Shown here in pieces: positions 54,567 through 62,944 of a DNA stretch of 64,000 bases. Below the pieces are notes generated by a model. The model had not been told where the DNA came from, ran no database searches, and saw nothing but the letters and a program-made list of their open reading frames with translations. The position numbers were made by a program, and so were the translations under genes. The stretch is from the NCBI GenBank assembly GCA_011389685.1, contig JAABTV010000009.1, forward strand, positions 1 through 64,000. Reading direction: 5' to 3'. Source of the stretch: Paracoccaceae bacterium. GTDB lineage: Bacteria > Pseudomonadota > Alphaproteobacteria > Rhodobacterales > Rhodobacteraceae. Within the stretch, counting starts at the first letter, position 1. Every line of letters starts with the position of its first letter.

Positions 54567-55742
54567 ATGACCAATGTCGTTATTGCTTCGGCCGCACGCA
54601 CCGCCGTCGGTTCGTTCAACGGCTCTTTCGCCAACACACCCGCCCATGATCTGGGCTCCACCGTGCTCGAAGCCATCGTCGCGCGCGCCGGAATCGAAAA
54701 ATCCGAGGTCAGCGAGACGATCCTGGGCCAGGTCCTGACCGCCGGTCAGGGTCAGAACCCCGCCCGCCAGGCCCATGTCAACGCCGGCCTGCCCATCGAA
54801 AGCGCCGCCTGGGGCATCAACCAGGTCTGCGGCTCGGGCCTGCGCGCCGTGGCGCTGGGTGCGCAGCATGTCCAGCTGGGCGATGCCGATGTCGTCGCCG
54901 CCGGCGGACAGGAAAGCATGAGCCTTTCGCCGCATGTGGCGCATCTGCGCGCGGGCACCAAGATGGGCGATGTCAAATATATCGACAGCATGATCCGCGA
55001 CGGGCTGTGGGATGCCTTCAACGGCTATCACATGGGCCAGACCGCCGAGAACGTGGCCGAGAAATGGCAGATCAACCGCGACACCCAAGACGAATTCGCC
55101 GTGGCCAGCCAGAACAAGGCCGAAGCCGCGCAAAAGGCCGGGAAATTCGCCGACGAGATCGTGCCCTTCACGGTCAAGACCCGCAAGGGTGACATCGTGG
55201 TCGACAATGACGAATACATCCGCCTCGGCGCGACCATGGAGGCCATGCAGAAACTGCGCCCGGCCTTCACCAAGGATGGCAGCGTCACCGCCGCCAATGC
55301 CAGCGGGTTGAACGACGGCGCCGCCGGCGTCCTGCTGATGAGTGCCGACAATGCCGAAAAGCGCGGCATCGAACCGTTGGCCCGCATCGCCTCCTATGCG
55401 ACGGTGGGTCTTGACCCGTCGATCATGGGCGCGGGGCCGATCTTTGCCAGCCGCAAGGCGCTGGAAAAGGCCGGCTGGAAACCCGAGGATCTCGACCTTG
55501 TCGAAGCCAATGAGGCCTTTGCCGCGCAGGCCTGTGCGGTCAACAAGGACATGGGCTGGGATCCGGCCATCGTGAACGTCAATGGCGGCGCGATTGCGAT
55601 CGGCCACCCGATCGGCGCCTCGGGCGCGCGAATCCTCAACACGCTCTTGTTCGAGATGCAGCGGCGCAACGCCAGAAAGGGGCTGGCGACGCTCTGCATC
55701 GGCGGCGGCATGGGCGTGGCCATGTGTATCGAGCGGGCCTGA
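54567..55742 (+). CDS. phaA: acetyl-CoA acetyltransferase (beta-ketothiolase)
   Basis: A 391-aa thiolase that joins two acetyl-CoA to acetoacetyl-CoA. The acylated Cys is in [14 protein letters not shown] (about residue 88), the His in [11 protein letters not shown] and [19 protein letters not shown], and the second catalytic Cys in [24 protein letters not shown] precedes the ATG; the 54432 track start is too long. It is followed by phaB 173 bp later, so it feeds polyhydroxybutyrate synthesis. Confidence 0.96.
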   Translation: MTNVVIASAARTAVGSFNGSFANTPAHDLGSTVLEAIVARAGIEKSEVSETILGQVLTAGQGQNPARQAHVNAGLPIESAAWGINQVCGSGLRAVALGAQHVQLGDADVVAAGGQESMSLSPHVAHLRAGTKMGDVKYIDSMIRDGLWDAFNGYHMGQTAENVAEKWQINRDTQDEFAVASQNKAEAAQKAGKFADEIVPFTVKTRKGDIVVDNDEYIRLGATMEAMQKLRPAFTKDGSVTAANASGLNDGAAGVLLMSADNAEKRGIEPLARIASYATVGLDPSIMGAGPIFASRKALEKAGWKPEDLDLVEANEAFAAQACAVNKDMGWDPAIVNVNGGAIAIGHPIGASGARILNTLLFEMQRRNARKGLATLCIGGGMGVAMCIERA

Positions 55743-55872
55743 TCGCATCACCGACGGGGCGCCGCCGGGGCGCCCTGTCCTCTTTGCCGGGCGATGATCG
55801 ACCACTCGGAAAAAACAGCAGCAACGCGGTGAATTCTGAGCGCAACATTATTGCGTGTCACATATTATTTGC

Positions 55873-55885
55873 GTAACAGAGTTAC
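55873..55885. promoter_or_regulatory. palindrome in the phaA-phaB spacer
   Basis: GTAAC-AGA-GTTAC lies 30 bp before phaB in an AT-rich stretch with repeated TTGCGT. A separate phaB promoter is likely, as the spacer is 173 bp. Confidence 0.35.
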
Positions 55886-55915
55886 CAACGCATCAATTAA
55901 TCTGGAGGAGACATC

Positions 55916-56638
55916 ATGGGACGAACTGCATTGGTCACGGGCGGGTCACGCGGTATCGGGGCTGCCATTTCGAAAGCATTGAAGGCCGAAGGCTATGAGG
56001 TCGCCGCGACCTATGCCGGCAATGACGAGGCCGCGACCAAATTCACCGGGGAAACCGGGATCAAGACCTACAAGTGGAACGTGGCCGATTACGACGAATC
56101 CAAGGCGGGCATCGCAAAGGTCGAGGCCGATCTCGGCCCGATCGACGTGGTGGTCGCCAATGCCGGGATCACCCGTGACGCACCATTTCACAAGATGACG
56201 CCCGAGCAATGGAACGCGGTGATCGACACCAACCTCACCGGCGTGTTCAACACCGTGCATCCGGTCTGGCCGGGGATGCGCGAACGCAAGTTCGGGCGCG
56301 TGATCGTGATTTCCTCGATCAACGGCCAGAAGGGGCAATTCGCACAGGTCAACTATGCCGCCACAAAGGCGGGCGATCTGGGCATCATCAAGTCGCTGGC
56401 ACAGGAGGGCGCGCGCGCCGGCATCACCGCCAACGCGATCTGCCCGGGCTATATCGGCACAGACATGGTGATGGCCGTGCCCGAAAAGGTCCGCGAACAG
56501 ATCATCGCGCAGATCCCGGTCGGCCGGCTGGGCGAGCCCGAGGAAATCGCCCGCTGCGTCGTGTTCCTCGCCTCCGAGGATGCCGGCTTCATCACCGGCT
56601 CGACCATTTCGGCCAATGGCGGGCAGTTCTTCGTCTGA
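55916..56638 (+). CDS. phaB: acetoacetyl-CoA reductase
   Basis: A 240-aa NADPH-dependent SDR that reduces acetoacetyl-CoA to (R)-3-hydroxybutyryl-CoA. The start MGRTALVTGGSRGIGAAIS, NAGITRDAPFHKM, the Ser in ISSINGQKGQFAQVNYAATKAG (catalytic YxxxK) and ICPGYIGTDM are characteristic of PhaB. TGGAGGAG precedes the ATG. Together with phaA it makes the monomer for PHB; the polymerase phaC is not in this window. Confidence 0.95.
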   Translation: MGRTALVTGGSRGIGAAISKALKAEGYEVAATYAGNDEAATKFTGETGIKTYKWNVADYDESKAGIAKVEADLGPIDVVVANAGITRDAPFHKMTPEQWNAVIDTNLTGVFNTVHPVWPGMRERKFGRVIVISSINGQKGQFAQVNYAATKAGDLGIIKSLAQEGARAGITANAICPGYIGTDMVMAVPEKVREQIIAQIPVGRLGEPEEIARCVVFLASEDAGFITGSTISANGGQFFV

Positions 56639-56734
56639 GCTTCAAACGCTTTCCGATCCCGCCTGATCCTGATAACGGGAGCCTCAAGGGGCCGTGCCAC
56701 CTAGTGCGGCCCTTTTCGGTCTGGAGCGACATGT

Positions 56735-57595
56735 ATGACAAGGACGCGAGCAACAGGTGTAGGCTTCGTTGCCGTGATCCTCTGGGCGCTTCTCGCGCTT
56801 TTCACGGTGGGTAGCGCGCCGGTCCCGCCCTTGCAGGTGACTGCGATGTCCTTTGTCTTGGCCGGGGCCATCGGCGTACTCGGGACGCAAGTCACGGGCG
56901 GGTGGGGCAAACTGCGCAAAGTGGGTTGGCACGTCTATGTCTTCGGGACACTCGGGCTGTTCGGCTATCACGCGCTTTACTTCAGTGCCCTGCGGCTCGC
57001 CCCGCCCGCCGAGGCCGGGTTGATCGCTTATCTCTGGCCGTTGCTGATCGTCCTGATGTCAGGGCTCTTGCCAGGCGAACAGCTCAGGATCGGGCATTTT
57101 CTTGGTGCTCTCACGGGGTTTGCCGGAGCGGCGTTGATCGTCGGAGGCGACCTGGGCTTCGCAACAAGCGCCTTGCTGGGCTATCTGCTCGCATTTGGCT
57201 GTGCCTTGACATGGTCGGGATATTCGGTGCTGTCGCGGGAGCTGGGCGATGCGCCCACGGAAACGGTGACCATTTTCTGCCTGATGACCGCGGTCCTGTC
57301 GGCAGGGCTACATCTTGCGCTGGAGGATACCACTTGGCCCGTCAATACACTCGGCTGGATGTCGATTCTGGGGTTAGGGTTGGGGCCGGTGGGCCTGGCA
57401 TTCTATGTCTGGGATATCGGAGTCAAGCGCGGCGACATTCAACTCCTGGGCGTCGCATCCTATGCAGGGCCCTTGTTGTCCACGCTCATACTGGTGATGG
57501 CTGGCGTCGCTGAGCCAAGCTGGAAACTGGCGATATCCGCCATCCTCATCACCGGCGGCGCGGCATTGGCCGCGCACGCCAGCTTCAAGGGATAA
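56735..57595 (+). CDS. DMT-superfamily (EamA) transporter, YddG-like
   Basis: A 286-aa inner-membrane protein with ten helices in two EamA repeats. The N-terminal VILWALLALFTVGSAPVPPLQ resembles the YddG aromatic amino acid exporter subgroup. Export of amino acids or related metabolites is likely. Codon use is slightly less GC-rich than in phaA/phaB. It ends 3 bp from the stop of the DUF465 gene on the opposite strand. Confidence 0.85.
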   Translation: MTRTRATGVGFVAVILWALLALFTVGSAPVPPLQVTAMSFVLAGAIGVLGTQVTGGWGKLRKVGWHVYVFGTLGLFGYHALYFSALRLAPPAEAGLIAYLWPLLIVLMSGLLPGEQLRIGHFLGALTGFAGAALIVGGDLGFATSALLGYLLAFGCALTWSGYSVLSRELGDAPTETVTIFCLMTAVLSAGLHLALEDTTWPVNTLGWMSILGLGLGPVGLAFYVWDIGVKRGDIQLLGVASYAGPLLSTLILVMAGVAEPSWKLAISAILITGGAALAAHASFKG

Positions 57596-57598
57596 TGC

Positions 57599-57772
57599 TC
57601 ATTCCGCCGTCACATCGAGGCGGGAGATCTCTTCCTTGATCCGCAGCTTCTGCTTCTTCAACTCGGCAATTTCGGCGTCCGTGGCGCCCGGCGAACGCTG
57701 AAGCTCTTCGACCTTGTCCGAGAGGGTCTGGTGTTTCCTCTTCAGTTCCTCGACATGCGAACTCACGCTCAT
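57599..57772 (-). CDS. DUF465 (YdcH-type) small coiled-coil protein
   Basis: A 57-aa protein, below the size of most annotated genes. It begins MSVSSHVEELKRKH and is a continuous heptad-rich helix (LSDKVEELQ, then DAEIAELKKQKLRIKEEI). This is the DUF465/YdcH family, of unknown function. GAGGAG lies 6 nt before the ATG at 57772; the 57835 ORF start is too long. Confidence 0.85.
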   Translation of the reverse strand: MSVSSHVEELKRKHQTLSDKVEELQRSPGATDAEIAELKKQKLRIKEEISRLDVTAE

Positions 57773-57884
57773 GGGCAATCTCCTCTCATGTAACATCCAC
57801 ATGACAAGTGCAGCACAAAACGCGCGACCTGTCACGCATGATCCGTATCCAATTCAAGGATACCTTGCAGATGTAATCTCGATT

Positions 57885-58652
57885 TCAGTCAGGAAAAGGC
57901 AGGGCCGCACCGTCGCGCAGGACCGAACGAATTGTTTCACTGTAGTTTTCGCGGTCTTCGTCATGGGAGGCACTGTCATGCAGAACCAAGGCCGCATGGA
58001 GGCGAAAAGCCGCGCGCCCGCCCTTGCGGGCGCGCAGGATCACCAGTTGGCTGTCGCGCCCGGGACGGGGAATCAGCGGCAGCAACTGCAGCGAGCCAAG
58101 CCGCGCCTGCATCGGCCCGAGAAGATCGGGAAGCCGGTCGGCCCGCTGGATGACATGCAGGAAACCGCGCGGTGCGAGGCGCCGGGCGGCCTGTTCGATC
58201 CACAGCGAAAGCGGCGTCGGACCGCCCAGCGCGATTTCGCGGGCGTCCTCCTGCGCCGCGGTGCCGGTGGCGCGGTCGAAATAGGGCGGGTTCATGATGA
58301 CATGGTCGAATTGCCGCGCCCGGAGCGCGGCGGGCATGGTGGCCAGATCGCCCTCGACCACCTCAAGCGGAATCGCGTTTTCAAGGGCATTGCGCCGGGC
58401 GAGCGCGGCATAGGCGGGCTGAAGTTCCAGCCCCGTGAGCGAGAGGTCCGCCACCCGGCGCCCGAGGCACAGTGTCGCGGCTCCGGCACCGCAGCCCATG
58501 TCGAGCACCGATTGACCGGCGCGCGCGTTGACCGAAGCCGCCAGCAAGACCGGATCGACGCCCGCGCGATAACCCCGTCGCGGTTGCCAAAGGTCAAGCC
58601 GACCACCCAGAAACCGGTCTCGGGTCAGATCATCCATCGGTTTCGATGTCAT
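57885..58652 (-). CDS. tRNA (adenine-N6) methyltransferase, TrmN6-like
   Basis: A 255-aa Rossmann methyltransferase. The N-terminal FLGGRLDLWQPRRGYRAGVDPVLL and the SAM motif VLDMGCGAGAATLCLG, with the catalytic NPPY in DHVIMNPPYFD, match the TrmN6/YfiC type that methylates A37 of tRNA-Val. Exact target not proven. An alternative start at 58637 would overlap the preceding DUF2007 gene by 8 bp and not 23 bp. Confidence 0.85.
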   Translation of the reverse strand: MTSKPMDDLTRDRFLGGRLDLWQPRRGYRAGVDPVLLAASVNARAGQSVLDMGCGAGAATLCLGRRVADLSLTGLELQPAYAALARRNALENAIPLEVVEGDLATMPAALRARQFDHVIMNPPYFDRATGTAAQEDAREIALGGPTPLSLWIEQAARRLAPRGFLHVIQRADRLPDLLGPMQARLGSLQLLPLIPRPGRDSQLVILRARKGGRAAFRLHAALVLHDSASHDEDRENYSETIRSVLRDGAALPFPD

Positions 58653-58845
58653 TGTCCCGAAGCGCCCGCACGGCGCGGTCGAAATCCCGATCCGCCACCA
58701 TCAGGCGCCGCGGCAAGATGCCGATGGATCCCTCAAGCACGCTCATGTTTACGTCCATTTCAAACGCGGCTATACCCTCGCCCTGAAGCAGTGCGGTGGC
58801 AAAGGCGATCACGGTCGGGTCATTGGTGCGCAAAAGCTGTTTCAT
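58630..58845 (-). CDS. DUF2007 small protein
   Basis: A 71-aa protein of the DUF2007 group (putative signal-transducing/GlnB-like fold), recognised from MKQLLRTNDPTVIAFATALLQGEGIAAFEMD and the later PRRLMVADRDFDRAVRAL. The track's 58890 start is over-extended. It overlaps the methyltransferase start, so the two are co-translated. Function unknown. Divergent from the polyprenyl synthase gene, 53 bp away. Confidence 0.82.
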   Translation of the reverse strand: MKQLLRTNDPTVIAFATALLQGEGIAAFEMDVNMSVLEGSIGILPRRLMVADRDFDRAVRALRDNDIETDG

Positions 58846-58898
58846 GGGGATGACATAATGGCATGGATCGGGTCTTGTCGAGGGATGCAACGGGGGTG

Positions 58899-59900
58899 AT
58901 GACCGTGGATCAGGTGGTCCGGAAACCGCATGAAAGGCTTGCCACGCATCTCGGCGCGGGCATGGAAGCCGTCAACGCCCTGATCCGCGAGCGGATGGCG
59001 AGCCGACACGCGCCCCGCATTCCCGAGGTTTCCGCGCATCTGGTCGAGGCGGGCGGCAAAAGGTTGCGCCCGATGCTGACCCTCGCAGCGGCGGAACTGT
59101 GCGGCTATGACGGCCCTTATGCCGTACATCTGGCGGCCACGGTCGAGTTCATCCACACGGCGACGCTCCTGCATGACGATGTCGTGGACGAAAGCGCGCA
59201 ACGCCGCGGGCGCCCCACGGCGAACCTGCTCTGGGACAACAAGTCGAGTGTTCTGGTCGGGGATTACCTGTTCTCGCGCTCGTTCCAGTTGATGGTCGAG
59301 ACCGGGTCGCTCAGGGTTCTGGACATCCTCGCCAACGCCTCGGCGACGATTGCCGAAGGCGAGGTGCTGCAATTGACCGCGGCACAGGACCTTGCGACGG
59401 ATGAAGCCGTTTACCTTCAGGTTGTGCGCGGCAAGACCGCCGCGCTGTTCTCGGCCGCGACCGAAGTGGGCGGCGTGATCGCGAATGCGCCCGAGGAGCA
59501 GGTGCAGGCCCTGTTCGATTACGGCGACGCGTTGGGAATCGCCTTCCAGATCGTCGATGACCTTCTGGACTATACCGGTGACGCGACCGCGACCGGAAAG
59601 AATGTCGGCGACGATTTCCGCGAACGCAAGCTGACCCTACCGGTGATCAAGGCGGTGGCCGCGGCCGATGTCACGGAACGCGCGTTCTGGCAGCGCGTGA
59701 TCGAAAAAGGCGATCAGCGCGATGGCGACCTCGACCACGCGATGTCCCTTCTGAACCGGCACCGGGCCTTCGACGCCACCCGGGCGGATGCGCTGATGTG
59801 GGCAGAAAAGGCCAAGACAGCGACCGGCCTGCTGCCCGCGCATGAATTGCGGGACATGCTCCACGATCTTGCCGACTACGTGGTCTCGCGTATTTCCTGA
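58899..59900 (+). CDS. all-trans polyprenyl diphosphate synthase
   Basis: A 333-aa prenyltransferase that makes the long side chain of ubiquinone. The two Asp-rich metal motifs are LLHDDVVDES and QIVDDLLDYTG, with GGKRLRPML upstream and an Ala/Leu-rich tail. The length fits octaprenyl/decaprenyl synthases; Rhodobacterales usually have Q-10, so decaprenyl is likely. I use 58899 over 58863 because family N-termini begin there and 58863 would leave only 17 bp for a divergent promoter. Confidence 0.9.
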   Translation: MTVDQVVRKPHERLATHLGAGMEAVNALIRERMASRHAPRIPEVSAHLVEAGGKRLRPMLTLAAAELCGYDGPYAVHLAATVEFIHTATLLHDDVVDESAQRRGRPTANLLWDNKSSVLVGDYLFSRSFQLMVETGSLRVLDILANASATIAEGEVLQLTAAQDLATDEAVYLQVVRGKTAALFSAATEVGGVIANAPEEQVQALFDYGDALGIAFQIVDDLLDYTGDATATGKNVGDDFRERKLTLPVIKAVAAADVTERAFWQRVIEKGDQRDGDLDHAMSLLNRHRAFDATRADALMWAEKAKTATGLLPAHELRDMLHDLADYVVSRIS

Positions 59901-59904
59901 CCGC

Positions 59905-60020
59905 GCCGAATTCTTGCGAAGAATTCGGCCTGTTTTCCTTCAAGGAAAACAGCACCGCCGCGACCCCGGTGCGAAACAAGAATCCTCGAAGGATTCTTGA
60001 GCCAATTCTGCCTCAGAATT
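59905..60020. repeat. cluster of four palindromes
   Basis: P1 59905-59929 (arms GCCGAATTCTT), P2 59930-59952 (arms CTGTTTTCCTT, one-base centre), P3 59977-59999 (arms CAAGAATCCT) and P4 60004-60020 (arms AATTCTG). P1 and P2 abut. P4 overlaps the nusB stop. As with 52794-52864 this fills the gap between convergent genes. P2 closely resembles P1 of that cluster. Confidence 0.8.
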
Positions 60021-60480
60021 CGGCCGGTTTCGCTTCCCGCGCCATGTGGTCCAGGACCGCATTGACGAATTGCGGCTCCTTGCTTTCGGGAAAGAACGCG
60101 CGGGCCACATCGACATATTCGGTAATCGCGACCCGCGGTGGCGTATCGCCCTGGGTCAACTCGGCCCCCGCCGCGCGAAAGAGGGCGCGCAGGGTCGGGT
60201 CGATCCGCGCGATCGGCCATTTGGCCACCAGCGCGCGGTCAGTCAACTGGTCGATCGACGCCTGATAGTTCACCGCCGTTTGCATCACGAACCGGAAATG
60301 CTCGGTGTCGCCATCAATGAGTTCACCATCATCGTAATCGGCACCAAAGCGGTATTCCTCGAATTCATGCATGATCGATTCGACCGTCTGGCCAGAATGT
60401 TCCATCTGGAACAGCGCCTGCACCGCATAAAGCCGCGCCGCCGATCTCATCTTGCGTTTCTGATTGCCCGAAAGCGTCAT
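60013..60480 (-). CDS. nusB: transcription antitermination factor NusB
   Basis: A 155-aa all-helical RNA-binding factor that, with NusE/S10, binds boxA of rRNA operons. The N-terminal RSAARLYAVQALFQ and the late RVAITEYVDVARAFF ... FVNAVLDHMA are conserved. The start at 60480 overlaps the ribH stop by 4 bp (ATGA); the track's 60567 start is too long. Last gene of ribB-ribH-nusB. Confidence 0.94.
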   Translation of the reverse strand: MTLSGNQKRKMRSAARLYAVQALFQMEHSGQTVESIMHEFEEYRFGADYDDGELIDGDTEHFRFVMQTAVNYQASIDQLTDRALVAKWPIARIDPTLRALFRAAGAELTQGDTPPRVAITEYVDVARAFFPESKEPQFVNAVLDHMAREAKPAEF

Positions 60481-61022
60481 CCAGTGGGGGTATCCTTGGG
60501 TTTGCCCGCGATCTGGTATTCCTGGGTGTCGGGGATGAAGCCGACCCCTTTGCGGACACCGCTCCACTTACGGCCGAGCGCGATGAGATGCAAGGCCGCC
60601 GCCGCCGCACCGGCCCCCTTGTTCATCTTTTCGGGATTGGCGCGGGCCTCTGCCTGATCGTGGTTCTCGACCGTGATAATGCCGTTGCCTATACACAGCC
60701 CCTGAAGCCCCAGCAGGGTCAGCGCGCGCGAGCTGTCGTTGCAGACCGTTTCGTAATGGGTGGTCTCGCCCCGGATGACACAGCCCAGCGCGACATAGCC
60801 GTCGAAATTCGACAACCGCTCCGCGATACCGATGGCGGTGGCGATTTCCAGCGCGCCGGGCACTTCGACGATCTCATGCGTGGCACCGCTGGCCTCGATC
60901 TCGGCCGTGGCGCCTGCGATCAGGTGATCGGCGATATCGCGATAGAAGGGCGCCGTGACGATCAGCAGTTTCGCAGGCTTGTCCAGTTCGGCGCGCGGCA
61001 GGGTATAATGGGATTCGGCCAT
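60477..61022 (-). CDS. ribH: 6,7-dimethyl-8-ribityllumazine synthase
   Basis: A 181-aa riboflavin enzyme that joins the pyrimidine product and 3,4-dihydroxybutanone phosphate. Motifs: EVPGALEIATAIG, VALGCVIRGETTHYE with the active-site His in the GETxHxE-like pattern, and GNGIITVENHDQA. It starts 3 bp after ribB ends and overlaps nusB, so the three are co-translated. Confidence 0.95.
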   Translation of the reverse strand: MAESHYTLPRAELDKPAKLLIVTAPFYRDIADHLIAGATAEIEASGATHEIVEVPGALEIATAIGIAERLSNFDGYVALGCVIRGETTHYETVCNDSSRALTLLGLQGLCIGNGIITVENHDQAEARANPEKMNKGAGAAAAALHLIALGRKWSGVRKGVGFIPDTQEYQIAGKPKDTPTG

Positions 61023-61025
61023 GTC

Positions 61026-62156
61026 TCAGCCTCCTTCGTGAATCGGGCGGGTGCCCGTGATCGAAAGCCCGTAGGCATCGATTCCAAGATAGCGCGTGCT
61101 GGGCGAATCGGTGAGCAGGACAAGCTCGCTCAGGCCCAGCGTCACCATGATCTGCGACCCCAGCCCGGTGCGCTTCACGATCTTGGGCCCCTGGTCGCCC
61201 TCGCCGAAATCGAGCCTCGGATGGGGTTCGCGGAACAGCAGGACCGCGCCACGGCCCTCCTCGGCGATGATCTTCATCGCGCGCGGCAACTCATCGGACG
61301 GCCCCGGGCCGAGGCCGAGGATATCTTCAAGCTCGTTCACCGCATGGGCGCGCACCAGCACCGGCTCGGGCGTGGAGATGTCGCCCTTGATCAGCGCCAC
61401 ATGTTCGGTGCCGGTGATCTCGTCGGTAAAGACACGCATCTGCCACGCGCCGCCATGCTCCGACGTGACCGTCCGGGTCCGGCTCTCGCGCACGAGGTTG
61501 TCGTGCTTGTGGCGATAGGCGATGAGATCGGAAATCGTGCCGATCTTCATGCCGTGTTCGCGCGCGAATTCGATGAGTTCGGGCAGGCGGGCCATGCTGC
61601 CGTCGTCGTTCATGATCTCGCAGATCACCGCCGAAGGATTGAGCCCCGCCAGCCGCGAAATATCGACCGATGCCTCGGTATGACCGGCGCGCACCAGAAC
61701 ACCGCCCGTTCGCGCGCGCAGCGGAAACACATGCCCCGGCGTGGCGAGCGACGCCATCGTGTTCTGTTCATTGATCGCGGTCGCGATGGTCAGCGCGCGG
61801 TCAGCGGCGGAAATGCCGGTGGTCACGCCTTCGCGCGCCTCGATCGAGACGGTAAAGGCGGTTTCCATGCGGCTTGAATTGTTGACCGCCATCATCGGCA
61901 GGCCAAGCCGGTCGATCCGCTCGGATGTCATCGGGAGGCAGATCAGCCCGCGGCCATGCGTGGCCATGAAATTCACCACCGCGGGCGTGGCGAATTCGGC
62001 GGGGATGATCAGATCGCCCTCGTTCTCGCGGTCCTCGTGATCGACGAGGATATACATCTCGCCGCGCCGCGCACCGTCGATGATCTCTTCGATCGGCGTG
62101 ATCGCGCCCCTGAGCGACGCCTCAACGCTGCCCGGTTGTTCAAAGCTCGTTGACAT
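61026..62156 (-). CDS. ribB: 3,4-dihydroxy-2-butanone-4-phosphate synthase with degenerate GTP cyclohydrolase II domain (RibBX type)
   Basis: A 376-aa protein. Residues 1-205 are the RibB domain with [28 protein letters not shown] and [10 protein letters not shown]-like segments. The C-terminal part has GCH II architecture but lacks the three zinc Cys: where active RibA has a Cys-rich loop, it reads [13 protein letters not shown], and the whole domain contains no Cys. GTP cyclohydrolase activity is therefore not expected. Such proteins, sometimes called RibBX, occur in proteobacteria. Start of the riboflavin operon. Confidence 0.92.
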   Translation of the reverse strand: MSTSFEQPGSVEASLRGAITPIEEIIDGARRGEMYILVDHEDRENEGDLIIPAEFATPAVVNFMATHGRGLICLPMTSERIDRLGLPMMAVNNSSRMETAFTVSIEAREGVTTGISAADRALTIATAINEQNTMASLATPGHVFPLRARTGGVLVRAGHTEASVDISRLAGLNPSAVICEIMNDDGSMARLPELIEFAREHGMKIGTISDLIAYRHKHDNLVRESRTRTVTSEHGGAWQMRVFTDEITGTEHVALIKGDISTPEPVLVRAHAVNELEDILGLGPGPSDELPRAMKIIAEEGRGAVLLFREPHPRLDFGEGDQGPKIVKRTGLGSQIMVTLGLSELVLLTDSPSTRYLGIDAYGLSITGTRPIHEGG

Positions 62157-62166
62157 GCATGTCCCC

Positions 62167-62196
62167 TTTCGCCCTGCGGGATAGCGCAGGGCGAAA
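62167..62196. other. perfect 12-bp hairpin in the ribB leader
   Basis: Arms TTTCGCCCTGCG and its complement, 6-nt loop, ending 11 bp before the ribB ATG, next to the AGGGG ribosome site. There is no T-tract on either strand. It could terminate NYN-gene transcription or modulate ribB translation. Confidence 0.55.
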
Positions 62197-62224
62197 CGGT
62201 TGGCCAGAGGTCACGTTGCGGCGG

Positions 62225-62869
62225 TCACGTCCCGACCGACTCGGCAAGGTTGATTTGCGTTTGCTGCCCCTGCCCCGAAATGACGTAATCCGCCGGGCGG
62301 CTTCTGAAATACTCGCGCCACGTCTTCGCGCCGACATGCGAAAGACCAAGCCCAAGCTTGCCCTTGATCGCAGGGTTGACCTGGGAAATCAGGAACCCTT
62401 CGGTCTTTTCCCTGAACAGCCGACGAATGCGCTCATGTGGGTCGCCTTCGTCAGCGGCCCCCAGCGCGATCCAGCCGGTGCAGGATTTCCGAAATGCTTC
62501 CGGCGCCTTGTCTTCACCGGCGCCGATAACCTTTGCGCCCTCTTCGCGCAAACGGGTGGCAAGGTGGCGGAAATCGCCATCGGAACTGGCCAGAACGAAA
62601 CTGTCCGCCAGCCCCTTGTGGAAAATTCCCATCGCATCGACAGCTAGCATGAGATCCGCAGCGTTCTTGCCCGGACCGGCATGGTGGAAGGCAAATCCCG
62701 GGGCGCAATCCCAGCCGGGAATCTTCCCTGCCGACCCATAGACCCGCTTGACCGAGAGCGCACCGTGACGCGCCGCCGCGACGATCAATCGCCCGGCAAA
62801 ATCGTTGCTGATGTTTTCACCGTCGATCAGCAAAGCGACCCTTTGTGTAACTGCGCTTTGCGCCTGCAT
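62225..62869 (-). CDS. NYN-domain (LabA/DUF88-type) putative ribonuclease
   Basis: A 214-aa protein. The PIN-like NYN domain occupies the first 130 residues with acidic residues in LLIDGENIS, KNAADLMLAVDAM and SSDGDFRHLA, which form the usual metal-binding set. The C-terminal ERIRRLFREKTEGFLISQV ... KTWREYF segment resembles an OST-HTH/LOTUS RNA-binding domain. An RNA nuclease or RNA-processing function is likely. It is upstream of ribB with 68 bp containing a hairpin. Confidence 0.85.
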   Translation of the reverse strand: MQAQSAVTQRVALLIDGENISNDFAGRLIVAAARHGALSVKRVYGSAGKIPGWDCAPGFAFHHAGPGKNAADLMLAVDAMGIFHKGLADSFVLASSDGDFRHLATRLREEGAKVIGAGEDKAPEAFRKSCTGWIALGAADEGDPHERIRRLFREKTEGFLISQVNPAIKGKLGLGLSHVGAKTWREYFRSRPADYVISGQGQQTQINLAESVGT

Positions 62870-62944
62870 TATCCCGCTCCGAGCATGCTTTCCCGAAAGC
62901 TATTTTGAAAAGCCGACGGAAAAATGGCGCAGGCGCGGAAAAAC

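Noticed and set aside
61026-62156. Calling ribB a fully bifunctional RibBA
   Set aside because: The second domain lacks all zinc-ligand cysteines.
62157-62224. FMN riboswitch before ribB
   Set aside because: Only one hairpin and 68 bp available; the conserved multi-stem core is missing.
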